Assembly: GCA_008931825.1 (NCBI GenBank)
Contig: QXVZ01019017.1
Location: 1-22,443 of the forward strand
From: Phallusia fumigata
Lineage: Eukaryota > Chordata > Ascidiacea > Phlebobranchia > Ascidiidae
DNA: 22,443 nucleotides
Direction of reading: 5' to 3'
The position numbers were made by a program, and so were the translations under genes. The notes beneath the pieces were generated by a model, which did not search any database, had not been told where the DNA came from, and saw only the letters and a list, made by a program, of their open reading frames with translations. Of the stretch, positions 1 to 9,035 are shown piece after piece. Numbering within the stretch: the first letter of the stretch is position 1; every line of letters begins with the position of its first letter.

Positions 1-1094
1 TGGCCTTGAATGCACAAGGTATACTTTGTGAATATGTGTTTTTATGATCTATCAATATTTGCATAATTTTGACTAAAATGAAAATGTTTAGGAGCGAAGT
101 CAGTGGAGCCCGATTTTGGGGCTTTATGGCAAAAATTTGTGGAACACCGGAACAGTTTTTCCAAAACTGTTTTGTGCACAATTATTGTCCTTTAGTGTTT
201 ATCACCAAAACAGGTATGCCTTGGAATGATCAATGGTAAAAAAGCCAAAAATTGGTTTTTAACTGTGTTTTTTTTAAAACAGGCAAAAATGTAATTCCTG
301 CAGCTCTCCCAGCATATGATAGGAGAGCTTTAGAAGAAGTTTGTGACAATGCTTTACTGGAATGCGTACGAGTCCTGCGTGTGCAAATCATTGTTGCTGT
401 TGGAAAATATGCTGCAGAAAGGTTGGTTGTCATCATTTACATTTAGTAGATCACTGGTACATGTTTGGGTGAAGCAATTTTCAATTTTGAACTTTGCGTT
501 TTTATCTGTTTTTTTATTAACATAGGGCATTGCATGTGCTGCGATCATCAGGTGACGAAGCCTCTGCCAGTATAAGAGTTGAAAGGATATTACACCCATC
601 GCCAGCCTCACCACAGGTATTTGTCACAAAACTTGTAAACAAAGATTATAACAGAAAACTATCTAATACCTGCCTAAGCAGTTAATCATTACCCAAATCC
701 ACTGAGTTTTCGTAAAGATTAGGTGGGCCCATAGCGGGGAAATGCTCCTTCCCAGGAAATCAAGGTTGCAAATAATTTTGTGACTGGTAGAAAATTTTTA
801 CCAATTAGCACTAATTCTATGCTATAAAAATCTATTGGACGATGATCATTGGAAAATCCCTGCAGCTGGGATGACACCTGAATTTTATGCTGGATTAATC
901 AATTTATCTGAAAGTAACTTAATGATTTCAAATTTGAGCCCACTGGTGTGTAAGATAGACAACAGCCAACTAATCTGAGAATCAGGGCCTGATAACTTGA
1001 TTATAATTTACAGGCGAACAGTGGTTGGGAAGAAGTGGTTACCAGACAACTTCAGGAAAGCGGGATTTTGCAATTTATCACAGCAAGCACATGA
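1..1094 (+). CDS. SMUG1: SMUG1-type single-strand-selective uracil-DNA glycosylase, C-terminal part (5 exons, 5' end outside window)
   Basis: Removes uracil and oxidised pyrimidines from DNA in the nucleus, starting base-excision repair. Exons, all phase-compatible: 1-18 (end of an exon), 92-213, 283-421, 526-616, 1014-1094 with stop TGA at 1092-1094. The joined reading is about 149 residues against about 270 for vertebrate SMUG1, so roughly the C-terminal half is here. Visible family blocks: GLEC then [12 protein letters not shown] (exon 2 start), [10 protein letters not shown], the block [27 protein letters not shown], and the DNA-intercalating/catalytic motif HPSPASPQ near 592-616, whose His is the conserved catalytic-site His of the family. 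The N-terminal NPGPxGM motif must lie upstream. Introns are 73, 69, 104 and 397 nt. The gene converges with the minus-strand cluster. Identity is from remembered family sequence, and many blocks match. Confidence 0.95.
92..213 (+). CDS. SMUG1: SMUG1 exon: [11 protein letters not shown] to FITKT
   Basis: Starts after acceptor TTTAG with one base completing an Arg codon begun in exon 1-18, and ends ACAG|GTATGC. Encodes 40 full codons, including the SGARFWGF and FVHNYCPL core strands of the glycosylase fold. Confidence 0.93.
283..421 (+). CDS. SMUG1: SMUG1 exon: [12 protein letters not shown] to KYAAER
   Basis: Acceptor AAAACAG at 282, donor AAAG|GTTGGT. Encodes the LPA helix and the VAVGKYAAE strand-helix typical of the uracil-DNA glycosylase superfamily. 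The 69-nt upstream intron is very short. Confidence 0.93.
526..616 (+). CDS. SMUG1: SMUG1 exon with HPSP active-site loop
   Basis: Acceptor AACATAG at 525, donor CACAG|GTATTT. Encodes ALHVLRSSG then [13 protein letters not shown]. The HPSP loop inserts into DNA and supplies the conserved His in this family. Confidence 0.93.
617..1013 (+). other. SMUG1 last intron, nothing else seen
   Basis: 397-nt AT-rich intron between the HPSP exon and the terminal exon. No further gene or repeat recognised. Confidence 0.6.
1014..1094 (+). CDS. SMUG1: SMUG1 last exon
   Basis: Acceptor AATTTACAG at 1013. Twenty-six codons ([18 protein letters not shown] and on) then TGA at 1092-1094. The ANxGW motif follows the HPSP loop in SMUG1 proteins, so the end is well placed. 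Confidence 0.92.
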   Translation, partial: ANSGWEEVVTRQLQESGILQFITAST

Positions 1095-1293
1095 TGGGAC
1101 TTTTCTTACTTTGCATTATATTACTTCCAGGTGCTCACAACACAAAGTGCTTTCTCATTAACATTTTCTTTACGTCACAAGCTCCCAGGTTGCTGTTACT
1201 CACGGATAAATTTGCGCTAAAAGTTTTTACCGGGAGTCAGAATAGGTTTTTTTTTCAGCATTAGCATTGGTGCCCGAGAATCCTCCAATATCT

Positions 1294-1350
1294 TGGAGTG
1301 GTTCGACTCTCTCGCTCACAAGGTAGCGGGCTCTAAACCCATCTTGGTTG
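1294..1350 (+). repeat. possible tRNA-derived SINE fragment
   Basis: A tRNA-like piece lies in the SMUG1 downstream region: 1329-1339 (GGCTCTAAACC) matches 9 of 11 positions of the Pol III B box GGTTCRANNCC, about 30 nt after an A-box-like TGGTTCGACTCT at 1299-1310. No intact tRNA fold was found, so it reads as a decayed SINE head. Confidence 0.35.
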
Positions 1351-2689
1351 CTTGTGATTGGTTGACCTAACTAAGGTCACCAACTTCCTGAATTAAAATT
1401 TACTCCCAGCATAACACATGTCAGTGTTTTTCTGTCAACCAGGAAAAAAATGCACAAACAAACATTATGACATGTGTGCCCCCGAAACCCCATATAAATT
1501 CATAATTCATATAAATGGTGCATCAATACTAACCTTGTAAAAAAGGTTGCACAAAGATGCTCTTCAGCCTTCCATAGCTTCTTGCATCACACTTTACTAC
1601 AGTTGATAATTTTATCGATCACAAAAATTGCCTGTGAGCAGTTGCACTGCTTTGCAGCATGCAAATAACGTGCTAGTCAGCCCCAATATATTCTGTTATG
1701 ACCCAGTGCTTATGTTATGCTTGGTACATGAAACTTACTGGTCAGTGTGACAGATTGTTTGACGTCATACCTCAGACGCACCCAAAACCTTTGTTCTTTA
1801 TTTTCTTGGGAATAGGCAGAAACTGTGTAAATAGTTTCTTGCTACACCACAATGTTCCCTTGTTAAAGAGAAATGTTTGTTTTACAAAACTTGTTAGTCA
1901 CAAGTTGAAAAATTGGTCTCCGATTCTTACATCATCACTTTGGTTGTTCATTGTACAATGTTAAGCAAAATTGAAAATGAAGATGACTTGTGCCAAGTAC
2001 TCGGGTACTGGCTCAGCTCGGCCTTTCTCTATTTTCCATAAAGAGGCCGCATTTGACCTGAGTACTTTAGTGCTGTCTCTGATCAGGTCATTCCTTGTTG
2101 TTTAGTTAATAAACATTATACCTCATTCTCCACTCCATAGTACAGAGTTCAAAGTTTACACAAAGTTCTGCGAAATGTATTAAGACATTTGTTTTTTTAT
2201 GTGTCATTCAGAAAACACTTCTCATTGAATTATGTTGCACACTAATCTACTGCATCAAAAAGTTTCCTTTTTTGAGTTGTGAAGTTTTTTCTTTAGTCCT
2301 ATCAATGTTCCAGAGTTGTTTTTTATCTACCCTTAAACATGCCTCAATTGTTGTTGTATTATTTCTTGCCGTTACTTATTATGGCCTATGTTGCAAGTCT
2401 GTAAAATTGTATGAGCATGTTCCATTTGTTGTTGTTTTTTGTTTTCTGGCTCGGCCTTCTGAATGTGTTCAATATCCTGCTGTTTATGTTGCCCTTAAAA
2501 TAGTGTACAGCCTCTCTATCTCCACACATGTGCCGTATCCTTTTTGTTTTATACCTATAGCTGCTGGGAAATTTTGGTAGCCGAAAATACTAAAACTGGA
2601 ACATTGTACCCCTTTCATGCCTCGCATGTTTTTTACAAAGTTTGCCTCAGATTCTTTAATGTGCAGTATGACTAGTTAAATAGTTTCTC

Positions 2690-3103
2690 ATAGTTCGTTG
2701 TGTGCCATATGTATTTCATTTATTAGTGTTGTAACATTTTTTTACTGCAAATTCTTGCTTAGAATTTGTTTGAAAAAGTTCTACATTAGCCAATGCTTCA
2801 AAATACCGTCATTTCAAAGATTGGACTGAAGCAAAAACAAATATCTTTCCCATTTCCAGTTTTTAAAATTACTCCTTTACACTTACCTTTACCTCTNATA
2901 GTTCGTTGTGTGCCATATGTATTTCATTAATTAGTGTCGTAACATTTTTTTACTGTAAATTCTTGCTTAGAATTCTTTGAAAAAGTTCTACATTAGCCAA
3001 TGCTTCAAAATACCGTCATTTCAAAATTTGGACTGAAGCAAAAACAAATATCTTTCCCATTTCCAGTTTTTTAAATTACTCCTTTACACTTACCTTTACC
3101 TCT
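2690..3103. repeat. direct duplication around N at 2897 (2690-2896 and 2898-3103)
   Basis: The 207-bp block starting ATAGTTCGTTG and ending TTTACCTCT is followed by one N and then by the same block again with scattered substitutions and a few small indels (for example TTTATT/TTAATT and AATTTGTTT/AATTCTTT). The copies meet exactly at the N, which suggests two alleles laid end to end at a join, not a biological tandem repeat. Confidence 0.9.
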
Positions 3104-3237
3104 GTATCTAGTTCAGTATTTTCAGGGTGACCAGTTCGTCAGTGGCATGCACCAATGCTGTTTATGCCTTATTGTCTATCTGTTGTGTATTGAAACCACC
3201 TAATGCAGGTGGTTATAAGTGTCTTAAAACTACTTAC

Positions 3238-3320
3238 TTTGAAGGCAACAACTTTCTGAAATCTTGTTTCAAGGTGCAAACAGCTTTTGATGTAACTAAT
3301 GTTTTTGTTATGTTGTTCCT
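3238..3320 (-). CDS. possible fourth exon of the unidentified beta-propeller gene
   Basis: Minus strand: acceptor ACCTACAG, 83 nt, donor TCAAA|GTAAGT. It opens in phase 0, as required by the exon ending at 5664, and reads RNNITKTLVTSKAVCTLK followed by QDFRKLLPS. Support is splice-site quality, phase and coding-like composition only. Confidence 0.4.
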
Positions 3321-6300
3321 CTGTAGGTAGTGTCCTTTTGTTATCAATGTACATCGTTCCAGGTTCTTTTTCACATAATAGAACATGTCACTGTATCCAT
3401 GTTGTCAGCTGGTTAGTTAGTCGAGTTTTTCCATGAGAATTTTCACATTACAACATTGTGTCTTTGAAACCACTACAAAAGCCAGGAGCAGAAAAATTTC
3501 TACACCTATTTGTAGGTTTGCTAAATTTCCCCTTCCTATGGCTGAATTTCTAAGTTTTTTTATACAGTCTTGATTTCATAAATACACCCCGAAACCATGC
3601 TGAGCATGGTCCTGTAATGGCAGGAAGCTTCCCTTAAAGTATAAGTGCTTGGATTAAAGTCTTCTTTTGTCATGTGATCGATATGAGGTGTAGGGATGAG
3701 TCTCGACAACCGACCAACAACTTAGTTTTAGCATCACTCTTTTCAGCTTCTTTCTTCGACATGTAATCTGCCAGTCCACAGATCGTCACAGGCCAACTGG
3801 GCAGGTTATGTGTGTGCATGACCTGTAAAAGTATGTGTAGTTATTATCCAAGCCCGAACCACATGAGACCTGACTGGCCCATGTTGGAGGAATCGGGAAA
3901 TCGCACATGTTTGTTAGTTAAGGTTACGTCACTGAAACAGATTGTGATTGTAGTTTCCAGTCAATTCAAAACATAAATACAAGGCAAAATCTCTGTAAAC
4001 TTAAGTGTTGCTTAATTGCAGAAAGGGAGCAGATTATTTTATATAGTTGTGATTAGTTAGGGCAATTTGACGCAGGCCAAAAGTTGTTTAGCGTCTTGTT
4101 GACTTTCTATGTCTCGATGTAAATGGCCGTTACATAAAGTTTTGCAACAAAAAGCGAATGTTTTTGCAAAATTATGCCACATCAAAGAGTTTTTTCCATT
4201 CGGATTGGGCAGTAATGAATTTTACATGGCCTTATACATAAAAGGTTCTTGACTGAAATACTACATTTAAGTGGGATCAAGTATGTAATGCTTTCTGGCT
4301 GGTTACTGCAAGTCTTAAGCCTGGATCAATATACAGAGAGGTTTAAAAAAGGAAAGAAAAAACATTGCATTAGCGCATGGAAGTGTTGGCGAGAACTGAA
4401 TTTGATTTACCTTTCCATGCTGTAACACAAGCAATGATGGAAAATGTCCCGCACAAACTAGCAAATCGACTATTGAATCAGCAGAAGTTGTCCCTTGAGT
4501 AAAGTTTCCCTTGGCCAGTACTGACCGAAGCACGCTGATGGGGTAACCAATTTCAGCATAGGGNTTTGTTATCAATGTACATCGTTCCAGGTTCTCTTTC
4601 ACATAATAGAACATGTCACTGTATCCATGTTGTCAGCGGGTTAGTTAGTCTAGTTTTTCCATGAGAATTTTCACCTTACAACATTGTGTCTTTAAAACCA
4701 CTACAAAAGCCAGGAGCAGAAAAATTTCCACACCTATTTGTAGGTTTGCTAAATTTCCCCTTCCTATGGCTGAATTTCCAAGTTTTTTTATGCAGTCTTG
4801 ATTTCATAAATACACCCCGAAACCATGCTGAGCATGGTCCTGTAATGGCAGGAAGCTTCCCTTAAAGTATAAGTGCTTGGATTAAAGCCTTCTTTTGTCA
4901 TGTGATTGATATGAGGTGTAGGGATGAGTCTCGACAACCGACCAACAACTTAGTTTTTGCATCACTCTTTTCAGCTTCTTTCTTCGACATGTAATCTGCC
5001 AGTCCACAGATTGTCACAGGCCAACTGGGCAGGTTATGTGTGTGCATGACCTGTAAAAGTATGTGTAGTTATTATCCAAGCTTGAACCACATGAGACCTG
5101 ACTGGCCCATGTTAGGGGAATCCGGAAATCACACATGTTTGTTAGTTAAGGTTGCACATTACGCAACTAAAACAGACTGAAACAGCTTGTGATTGTAGTT
5201 CCCAGTCACTTCAAAACATAAATACAAGGCAGGTGTCTGTAAACGTAAGCGTTGCACAAAAGTTTATGGCAGAAAGGGAGCAGATTAGTTTATATAGTTG
5301 TGATTAGTTAGGGCAATTTGACACAGGCCAAAAGTTGTTTAGCATCTTGTTGATTTTTTATGTCACAATGTAAATGGCCATTACATAAAGTTTTGCAACA
5401 AAAAAACGAATGTTTTTGCAAAATTATGCCACATCAAAGAGTTTTTTCCATTTGGATTGGGCAGAAATGCATTTATACATTCCCTTATACACAGGAATGG
5501 TACTTGACTGAAATGCTATATTTAAGTGGGATCAAGTTTGTAATGTTTTCTGGCTGATTACTGCAAGTCTTAAGCCCAGATCAATATACAGAGGGGTTTT
5601 ACCCCTATTTGTTTGAAAAACGGAAAGAAAAAACATTGCATTAGAGAACTGAATTTGATTTACCTTTCCATGCTGTAACACAAGCAATGATGGAAAATGT
5701 CCCGCACAAACTAGCAAATCGACTATTGAATCAGCAGAAGTTGTCCCTTGAGTAAAGTTTCCCTTGGCCAGTACTGACCGAAGCACGCTGATGGGGTAAC
5801 CAATTTCAGCATAGGGTGAAGATAAGTCAATGGAAAAATCAACACACAACCATATAGAACCATTTTCACAACCCAANTTTTGGGTAATGACAAATATCAC
5901 TAAGGCCCGGACACTTGGTGTTCTAGAACATTATTTTCTGTGTGCGTAAAAGCTCGGTTTTTGGCCGAATCGTAACAAATTATTCGGCTGAAACCGAATC
6001 TTCGTTAAAATCGCTGATTCAGTCCAATAAATTCGGCAAACTGAAGCCTCGGTACATCACTAATTGTTGGTGTTTGTTTTTTGGTAAAAAAATGCAACAA
6101 ATAGAACTGTTTGAAAAAATATTTTGCTTGTGTGCAAAGTATCGGGTATCGGATCGGATCGCGGTACTTTTGGTGTAAAATATCGGGTACTGGTATCGGA
6201 TCAAAATATTGGTATCGGGCCAACCCTACTTCATATTGGCTGATGTGTTTTGCTCTGAAGCTGATAAATGGTAATAGAGGTGGGTTATGACTTGTTATAA

Positions 6301-8297
6301 AGTATATTTTGGTCCAACAAGAAGTGAAATGTTTCTTATAACAGCACATGTAGTGACAGAAGAGCAGTGGTTCTCAGTCTTTTATTCCTGGCAGTCCCTT
6401 TTTGATGCCGACAAAGTAGTCAGGGACCCCGAAAAGTTTCGGTCGAGCATGACATGTGTTCTATGCTTTGTATGCTAAATGTATATGCCTGTCTAATGCA
6501 CAAGTGTTAGCAAAACTATTAACACATTAACAGGCAGGCAATAAGATAAAATCAGTCTATCATTTATTGCAATACTGTGTTCTATGTTGCAGTATGTTAC
6601 ATCACAATAAGATATTTCAAAACGTATTAATTAGGCCTGTTTCCAGGCCTATTGTAAATTGTAAGAATATGTTTTGAAAATCATGATTTATAAATCTAAT
6701 GGGACCCATATTTGCAAGTTGCCGCTGACCCCCGGTTCAGAATCACTGCACTAGATGTATCAGCTTAACGTAGCTGCATGCTGTTAGTAATGCTTAAAAA
6801 CAGACTAGAAAGGTTAGTGATTGATCCGCAGCAACTGGTTTAAAAAACATAGTGTGGATCTTTCCGTTTGCCTAAATATATTGCCTACGACATTTTATTC
6901 GAAAACGTTCAACATGAATAATAATTTTTTACCTCTTTAAGGTGGTCATCCAGTCGAATTCTCCACAATTGTGAAAACGTGTTGAAGCATAATATTTCAC
7001 CATCATCTCGGCCAATGATCACATTCACATGCCCCACTAAAATTAACACTAACAGTTTAAGGCAGGGGTTCCCAACCTGGAGTCCACAGAAATATTTTCA
7101 GGGTCATCGAGTTTTGCATGCATAAGATAAAAGCAATACAGCGGAAAACCATCTTACTTGCAAAAGATGAGTAATATTTAAAATTTATCTATTTCGCATG
7201 TCATACAGCATATGGCCATATGCCCTTCAATTCAAAATGTTATGTGTTTTTAGTGGAGAGCACTTGTACCTAATAGTATTAACTAGTTTCATTAAAGGGT
7301 CCAGGACAAACAAAAGGTTGGGAACAGGCATAAATAAATAAAAGCTTTACTTGCTGTTTCTTGAATTTCAACCGCAGTGATTTGTGATGACTTTCCGCTC
7401 ACTGACCCATTGCGGTTGAGAATTTGACCATCACAGAAGAGCACTACAGAGCCACGAGTGTCAGCAACAAGCATGTCGCATGGGGAAAGTCGTGTGACAT
7501 CTCTTAACACTATGTGAAGCGCTGGGCCACATTTTGTCTCCAAGCATCTTTTCATCTATACACGTATTTACATATTACTAAACTATCAAGGTATGTCCAC
7601 AAACACATTAGAGGTCTCAAACTACTGGCTTGTGCCTTGTGGGTCACTTACAGCCCACTAACATGTTTATTGCATTCCGCACAAGCTCTACATGTTATGT
7701 CACAATACTTGACGTTGTAACATACATCTACCACGTTGTATTTTTATCGTCACCTATGTTGAGACGTATATTGCACACACTGGATACATGCTGTGTAAGC
7801 AAACATTGGCAACTTCTTTGCAACCTAAAATATTTCTTTAGTGTGACAACAATCTGGTTTACGTTCCAAAATGCCCTAGTGGTTAGAGTAACCGCCTTAA
7901 ACCTCCACGGACCTTGTTCCAAGGATAATCAGAAAACAAATGCACCATAACACCATCCACTCGGTCAATTGGTAAGTTTGTCTCCTGCAAGTATGAAACT
8001 GCAGATGTGCTTTTAACCCTGACCTTAAGTGAACCGAATGCACCAAGCACATTAGGTGGACCTGCAGGTTAAACACAATAATGCGAAAATTTTCTCACCT
8101 GCAAAGTTGCCTTTTTTGCATGAGATGACTTATCCGGCATAGCAAATATTCGAACAATGCCATCCTCCCCAGCAGTGACAACTGATTCAGCATTTTCCTT
8201 AAACAACTTTCCATATGCGATTGCACTAAATGGAATAGGGCACTGCACAAACCAGACTGTGTGCACATTTAAACTTAACAACATAATATTTGCCAGC
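3238..8297 (-). CDS. unidentified, probable beta-propeller protein, third gene of the putative operon (partial model)
   Basis: Exons: 8099-8284 (ATG at 8284; leader from 8297), 7351-7555, 5664-5899, and perhaps 3238-3320. The first three join in frame (phases 0, then 1|2). Each carries one or two WD/FG-GAP-like blades: AESVVTAGEDGIVRIF, then CDMLVADTRGSVVLFCDG, then GCENGSIWLCVDF and VDLLVCAGHFPSLLVLQHGK. The alternation of short hydrophobic strands with AGEDG, ADTRG and CENGS turns suggests a propeller scaffold. I do not recognise the family. The start is chosen 13 nt after a clear acceptor that lies 93 nt downstream of the CINP stop. The 3' end was not found. An N at 5877 falls in a codon (AAN) without breaking the frame. 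Confidence 0.65.
3337..5816. repeat. 1.23-kb direct duplication around N at 4564 (3337-4563 and 4565-5816)
   Basis: The sequence from TTTGTTATCAATGTACATCG to TTTCAGCATAGGG occurs twice, separated by a single N, with high identity plus SNPs and small indels. One indel is an 18-nt insertion near 4373-4392 absent from copy two; another is extra sequence near 5597-5620 in copy two. Each copy contains the 3' part of one minus-strand exon ending in the same GGAAAG|GTAAAT donor. Outside that exon it is intronic, with nothing else recognised. Best read as both haplotypes kept at a contig join. Confidence 0.9.
4411..4563 (-). pseudogene. duplicate of the beta-propeller exon, probably an assembly copy
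   Basis: Repeats the 3' 153 nt of the exon at 5664-5899 (frame AEIGYPISVLRSVLAKG and on to LLVLQHGK, then donor GTAAAT) and is cut off at the N at 4564. It lacks the exon's acceptor and first part, so it cannot splice as an independent exon. It should not be joined into the gene model. Confidence 0.75.
5664..5899 (-). CDS. third exon of the unidentified beta-propeller gene
   Basis: Acceptor GGGCCTTAG, 236 nt, donor GGAAAG|GTAAAT. It opens with two bases that complete the codon left by the exon ending at 7351, giving IFVITQ, then the N-containing codon, then LGCENGS. The open frame across the N implies that this N stands for one base. Confidence 0.7.
5953..6233. mobile_element. hAT-like MITE end fragments
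   Basis: Read on the minus strand, one segment starts TAGTGATGTACCGAGGC at 6062, and an adjacent one starts TAGGGTTGGCCCGATACC near 6230 with repeated (G)GTATCGG units (6139-6218). Such TAGNG...CCGA and CCGATACC ends are typical of non-autonomous hAT elements. Each seems to keep one end only. Frames across this stretch are composition artefacts. Confidence 0.4.
6365..6748. mobile_element. non-autonomous hAT (Charlie-like) element
   Basis: Left end CAGTGGTTCTCAGTC (6365) and right end GGTTCAGAATCACTG (ends 6748) form imperfect terminal inverted repeats of the hAT type. Flanking octamers CAGAAGAG and CACTAGAT agree at 5 of 8 positions, so any target duplication is decayed. About 384 bp with no transposase frame. 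Lies in an intron of the minus-strand propeller gene. Confidence 0.65.
7063..7327. mobile_element. non-autonomous hAT-like element
   Basis: Begins CAGGGGTTCCCAACCTGG at 7063 and ends with AAAGGTTGGGAAC near 7325, an inverted repeat matching the common hAT terminus. The right end is shortened and no target duplication is visible. Intronic, 24 nt from a coding exon. Confidence 0.6.
7351..7555 (-). CDS. second exon of the unidentified beta-propeller gene
   Basis: Acceptor CGTGTATAG, 205 nt, donor GCAA|GTAAAG. Reads through HIVLRDVTRLSPCDMLVADT and SVVLFCDGQILNRNG, a strand-turn-strand pattern fitting a propeller blade. An internal Met stands at the first codon, but the exon is phase-compatible with the upstream exon ending CAG at 8099. 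Confidence 0.7.
7871..7925 (+). repeat. tRNA-derived SINE-like head
   Basis: Contains CCTAGTGGTTAGAGTA followed by ACCGCCT (7874-7897), very like the D-arm/A box of Asp/Glu-type tRNAs, then a degraded B-box-like GTTCCAAGG about 30 nt later. Lies in the first intron of the propeller gene, opposite to its strand. Not a functional tRNA as read. Confidence 0.4.
8099..8297 (-). CDS. first exon of the unidentified beta-propeller gene
   Basis: Coding from ATG at 8284 to 8099, donor CAG|GTGAGA, 62 codons ending KKATLQ. The exon opens at 8297 after acceptor TTTTAATTTAG. The blade FSAIAYGKLF then AESVVTAGEDGIVRIF is clear. Its position directly behind CINP on the same strand suggests operon membership. 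Confidence 0.7.
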
Positions 8298-8312
8298 CTA
8301 AATTAAAACACA
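8298..8312 (-). promoter_or_regulatory. 3' splice acceptor before propeller gene, possible trans-splice site
   Basis: The minus strand reads TGTGTTTTAATTTAG directly before 8297. Only 92 nt separate it from the CINP stop, and that gap holds no AATAAA or ATTAAA on this strand. With no upstream exon in the gap, spliced-leader addition is the simplest use. Confidence 0.5.
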
Positions 8313-8389
8313 CAGCAAGGGATAATTTAAACATATTTAGTAAATAATGAATTAAGAATAAAACATAACACACAAATTCAAATGTTTGT

Positions 8390-9001
8390 TTATGCATGTC
8401 CAGATTCCAATAGCATTTCATGAATCAACATATCTTGCTTGCTTTCATTTACGTAAGGCTGATGCAGCCAGCAGGAAGAATACAACATCAAAAGATCTCT
8501 GCATTGCTTATTAAACCCAATTGCATCATTTACATTGACATGGTGGTCAACATGTGCTGCATTTTCAACAATACATTGCTTGACCTTCAGCTCTTTTTGC
8601 AACATTTCGTAAATTTCCTGACCATATTCTGCAAAATCACTTGCTTTCCAGGAAACAAATGGTCTGTTTCCTCCATCCAGTTTTGTTAACTTGTCAAACT
8701 TCAAAGAGACATTTTCTAGTTTTTTGCAAACTGTTTCCATCTGTTTGTATGTTTCACATAGCAGGTTACAGGCCTCTTCCAGAGAACTTGAATACTGGGG
8801 TGTAAAATTGTCTTTTTCTATGTCGGACAGCAATGTGATTTTTATGTCACACACATCAGTTAACTGTGTAAAGCCTTTTGAATTCAATTTGCCCCACTTT
8901 GAAACAAGGTTGTGCACATCAGCAACATTGTCCTTCAGTTGCCTTGGTAATCCGGTTAGTTGACCTTGACCTGTGCTAAAAGATTTTCTTTTTTGCTTCA
9001 T
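8390..9001 (-). CDS. CINP: CDK2-interacting protein homologue (CINP)
   Basis: Vertebrate CINP binds CDK2/Cdc7 and ATRIP and acts in replication and ATR checkpoint signalling, and has also been tied to ribosome biogenesis. This intronless frame gives 203 residues against about 212 in human. Matching blocks: RQLKDNVADVHNLVSKW near residues 20-36, where the family has KDNAADWHNL; GFTQLTDVCDIKITLL; a central heptad-like helical stretch around residues 75-110 (CNLLCETYKQMETVCKKLE); and the diagnostic C-terminus WLHQPYV followed by MLLESGHA. Start ATG at 9001 is 2 nt after a splice acceptor and 34 nt after the LYRM7 stop, which fixes the start and points to operonic expression. Stop TAA at 8390-8392. 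The absence of introns is unusual beside the other genes here. Confidence 0.92.
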   Translation of the reverse strand: MKQKRKSFSTGQGQLTGLPRQLKDNVADVHNLVSKWGKLNSKGFTQLTDVCDIKITLLSDIEKDNFTPQYSSSLEEACNLLCETYKQMETVCKKLENVSLKFDKLTKLDGGNRPFVSWKASDFAEYGQEIYEMLQKELKVKQCIVENAAHVDHHVNVNDAIGFNKQCRDLLMLYSSCWLHQPYVNESKQDMLIHEMLLESGHA

Positions 9002-9002
9002 G

Positions 9003-9018
9003 ACTGCAGAGAGTTAAT
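9003..9018 (-). promoter_or_regulatory. 3' splice acceptor before CINP, probable trans-splice site
   Basis: The minus strand reads ATTAACTCTCTGCAG, then TC and the CINP ATG. The acceptor lies inside the 34-nt LYRM7-CINP gap, too short for a promoter or a separate poly(A) signal, as found in operons where the downstream message receives a spliced leader. Confidence 0.65.
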
Positions 9019-9035
9019 ATGGTTCATGCAGAAAG

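Larger units (their letters stand above)
1095..3237. other. SMUG1 downstream/convergent intergenic region
   Basis: AT-rich, with long T runs on the plus strand. No protein family recognised. Candidate plus-strand poly(A) signals for SMUG1 are ATTAAA at 1392-1397 and AATAAA at 2108-2113; both are unproven. The 102-codon hydrophobic frame at 2272-2580 looks like a product of T-rich composition. Terminal exons of the minus-strand beta-propeller gene may lie here but I could not place them. Confidence 0.5.

Noticed and set aside
2388..2500. Minus-strand Gln/Glu/Lys-rich frame ending in a stop, a possible last exon of the propeller gene
   Set aside because: Reads like coding sequence but is the complement of T-rich repeats and has no pyrimidine-led acceptor.
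2272..2580. 102-codon plus-strand hydrophobic frame
   Set aside because: Lies in T-rich sequence, has no ATG at its 5' end, no homology and no splice context; Phe/Val/Leu runs follow from composition.
6005..6349. Minus-strand frames with repeated YPIP/RYP-like units
   Set aside because: Translate the GGTATCGG-type repeats of hAT-like sequence; not a protein gene.
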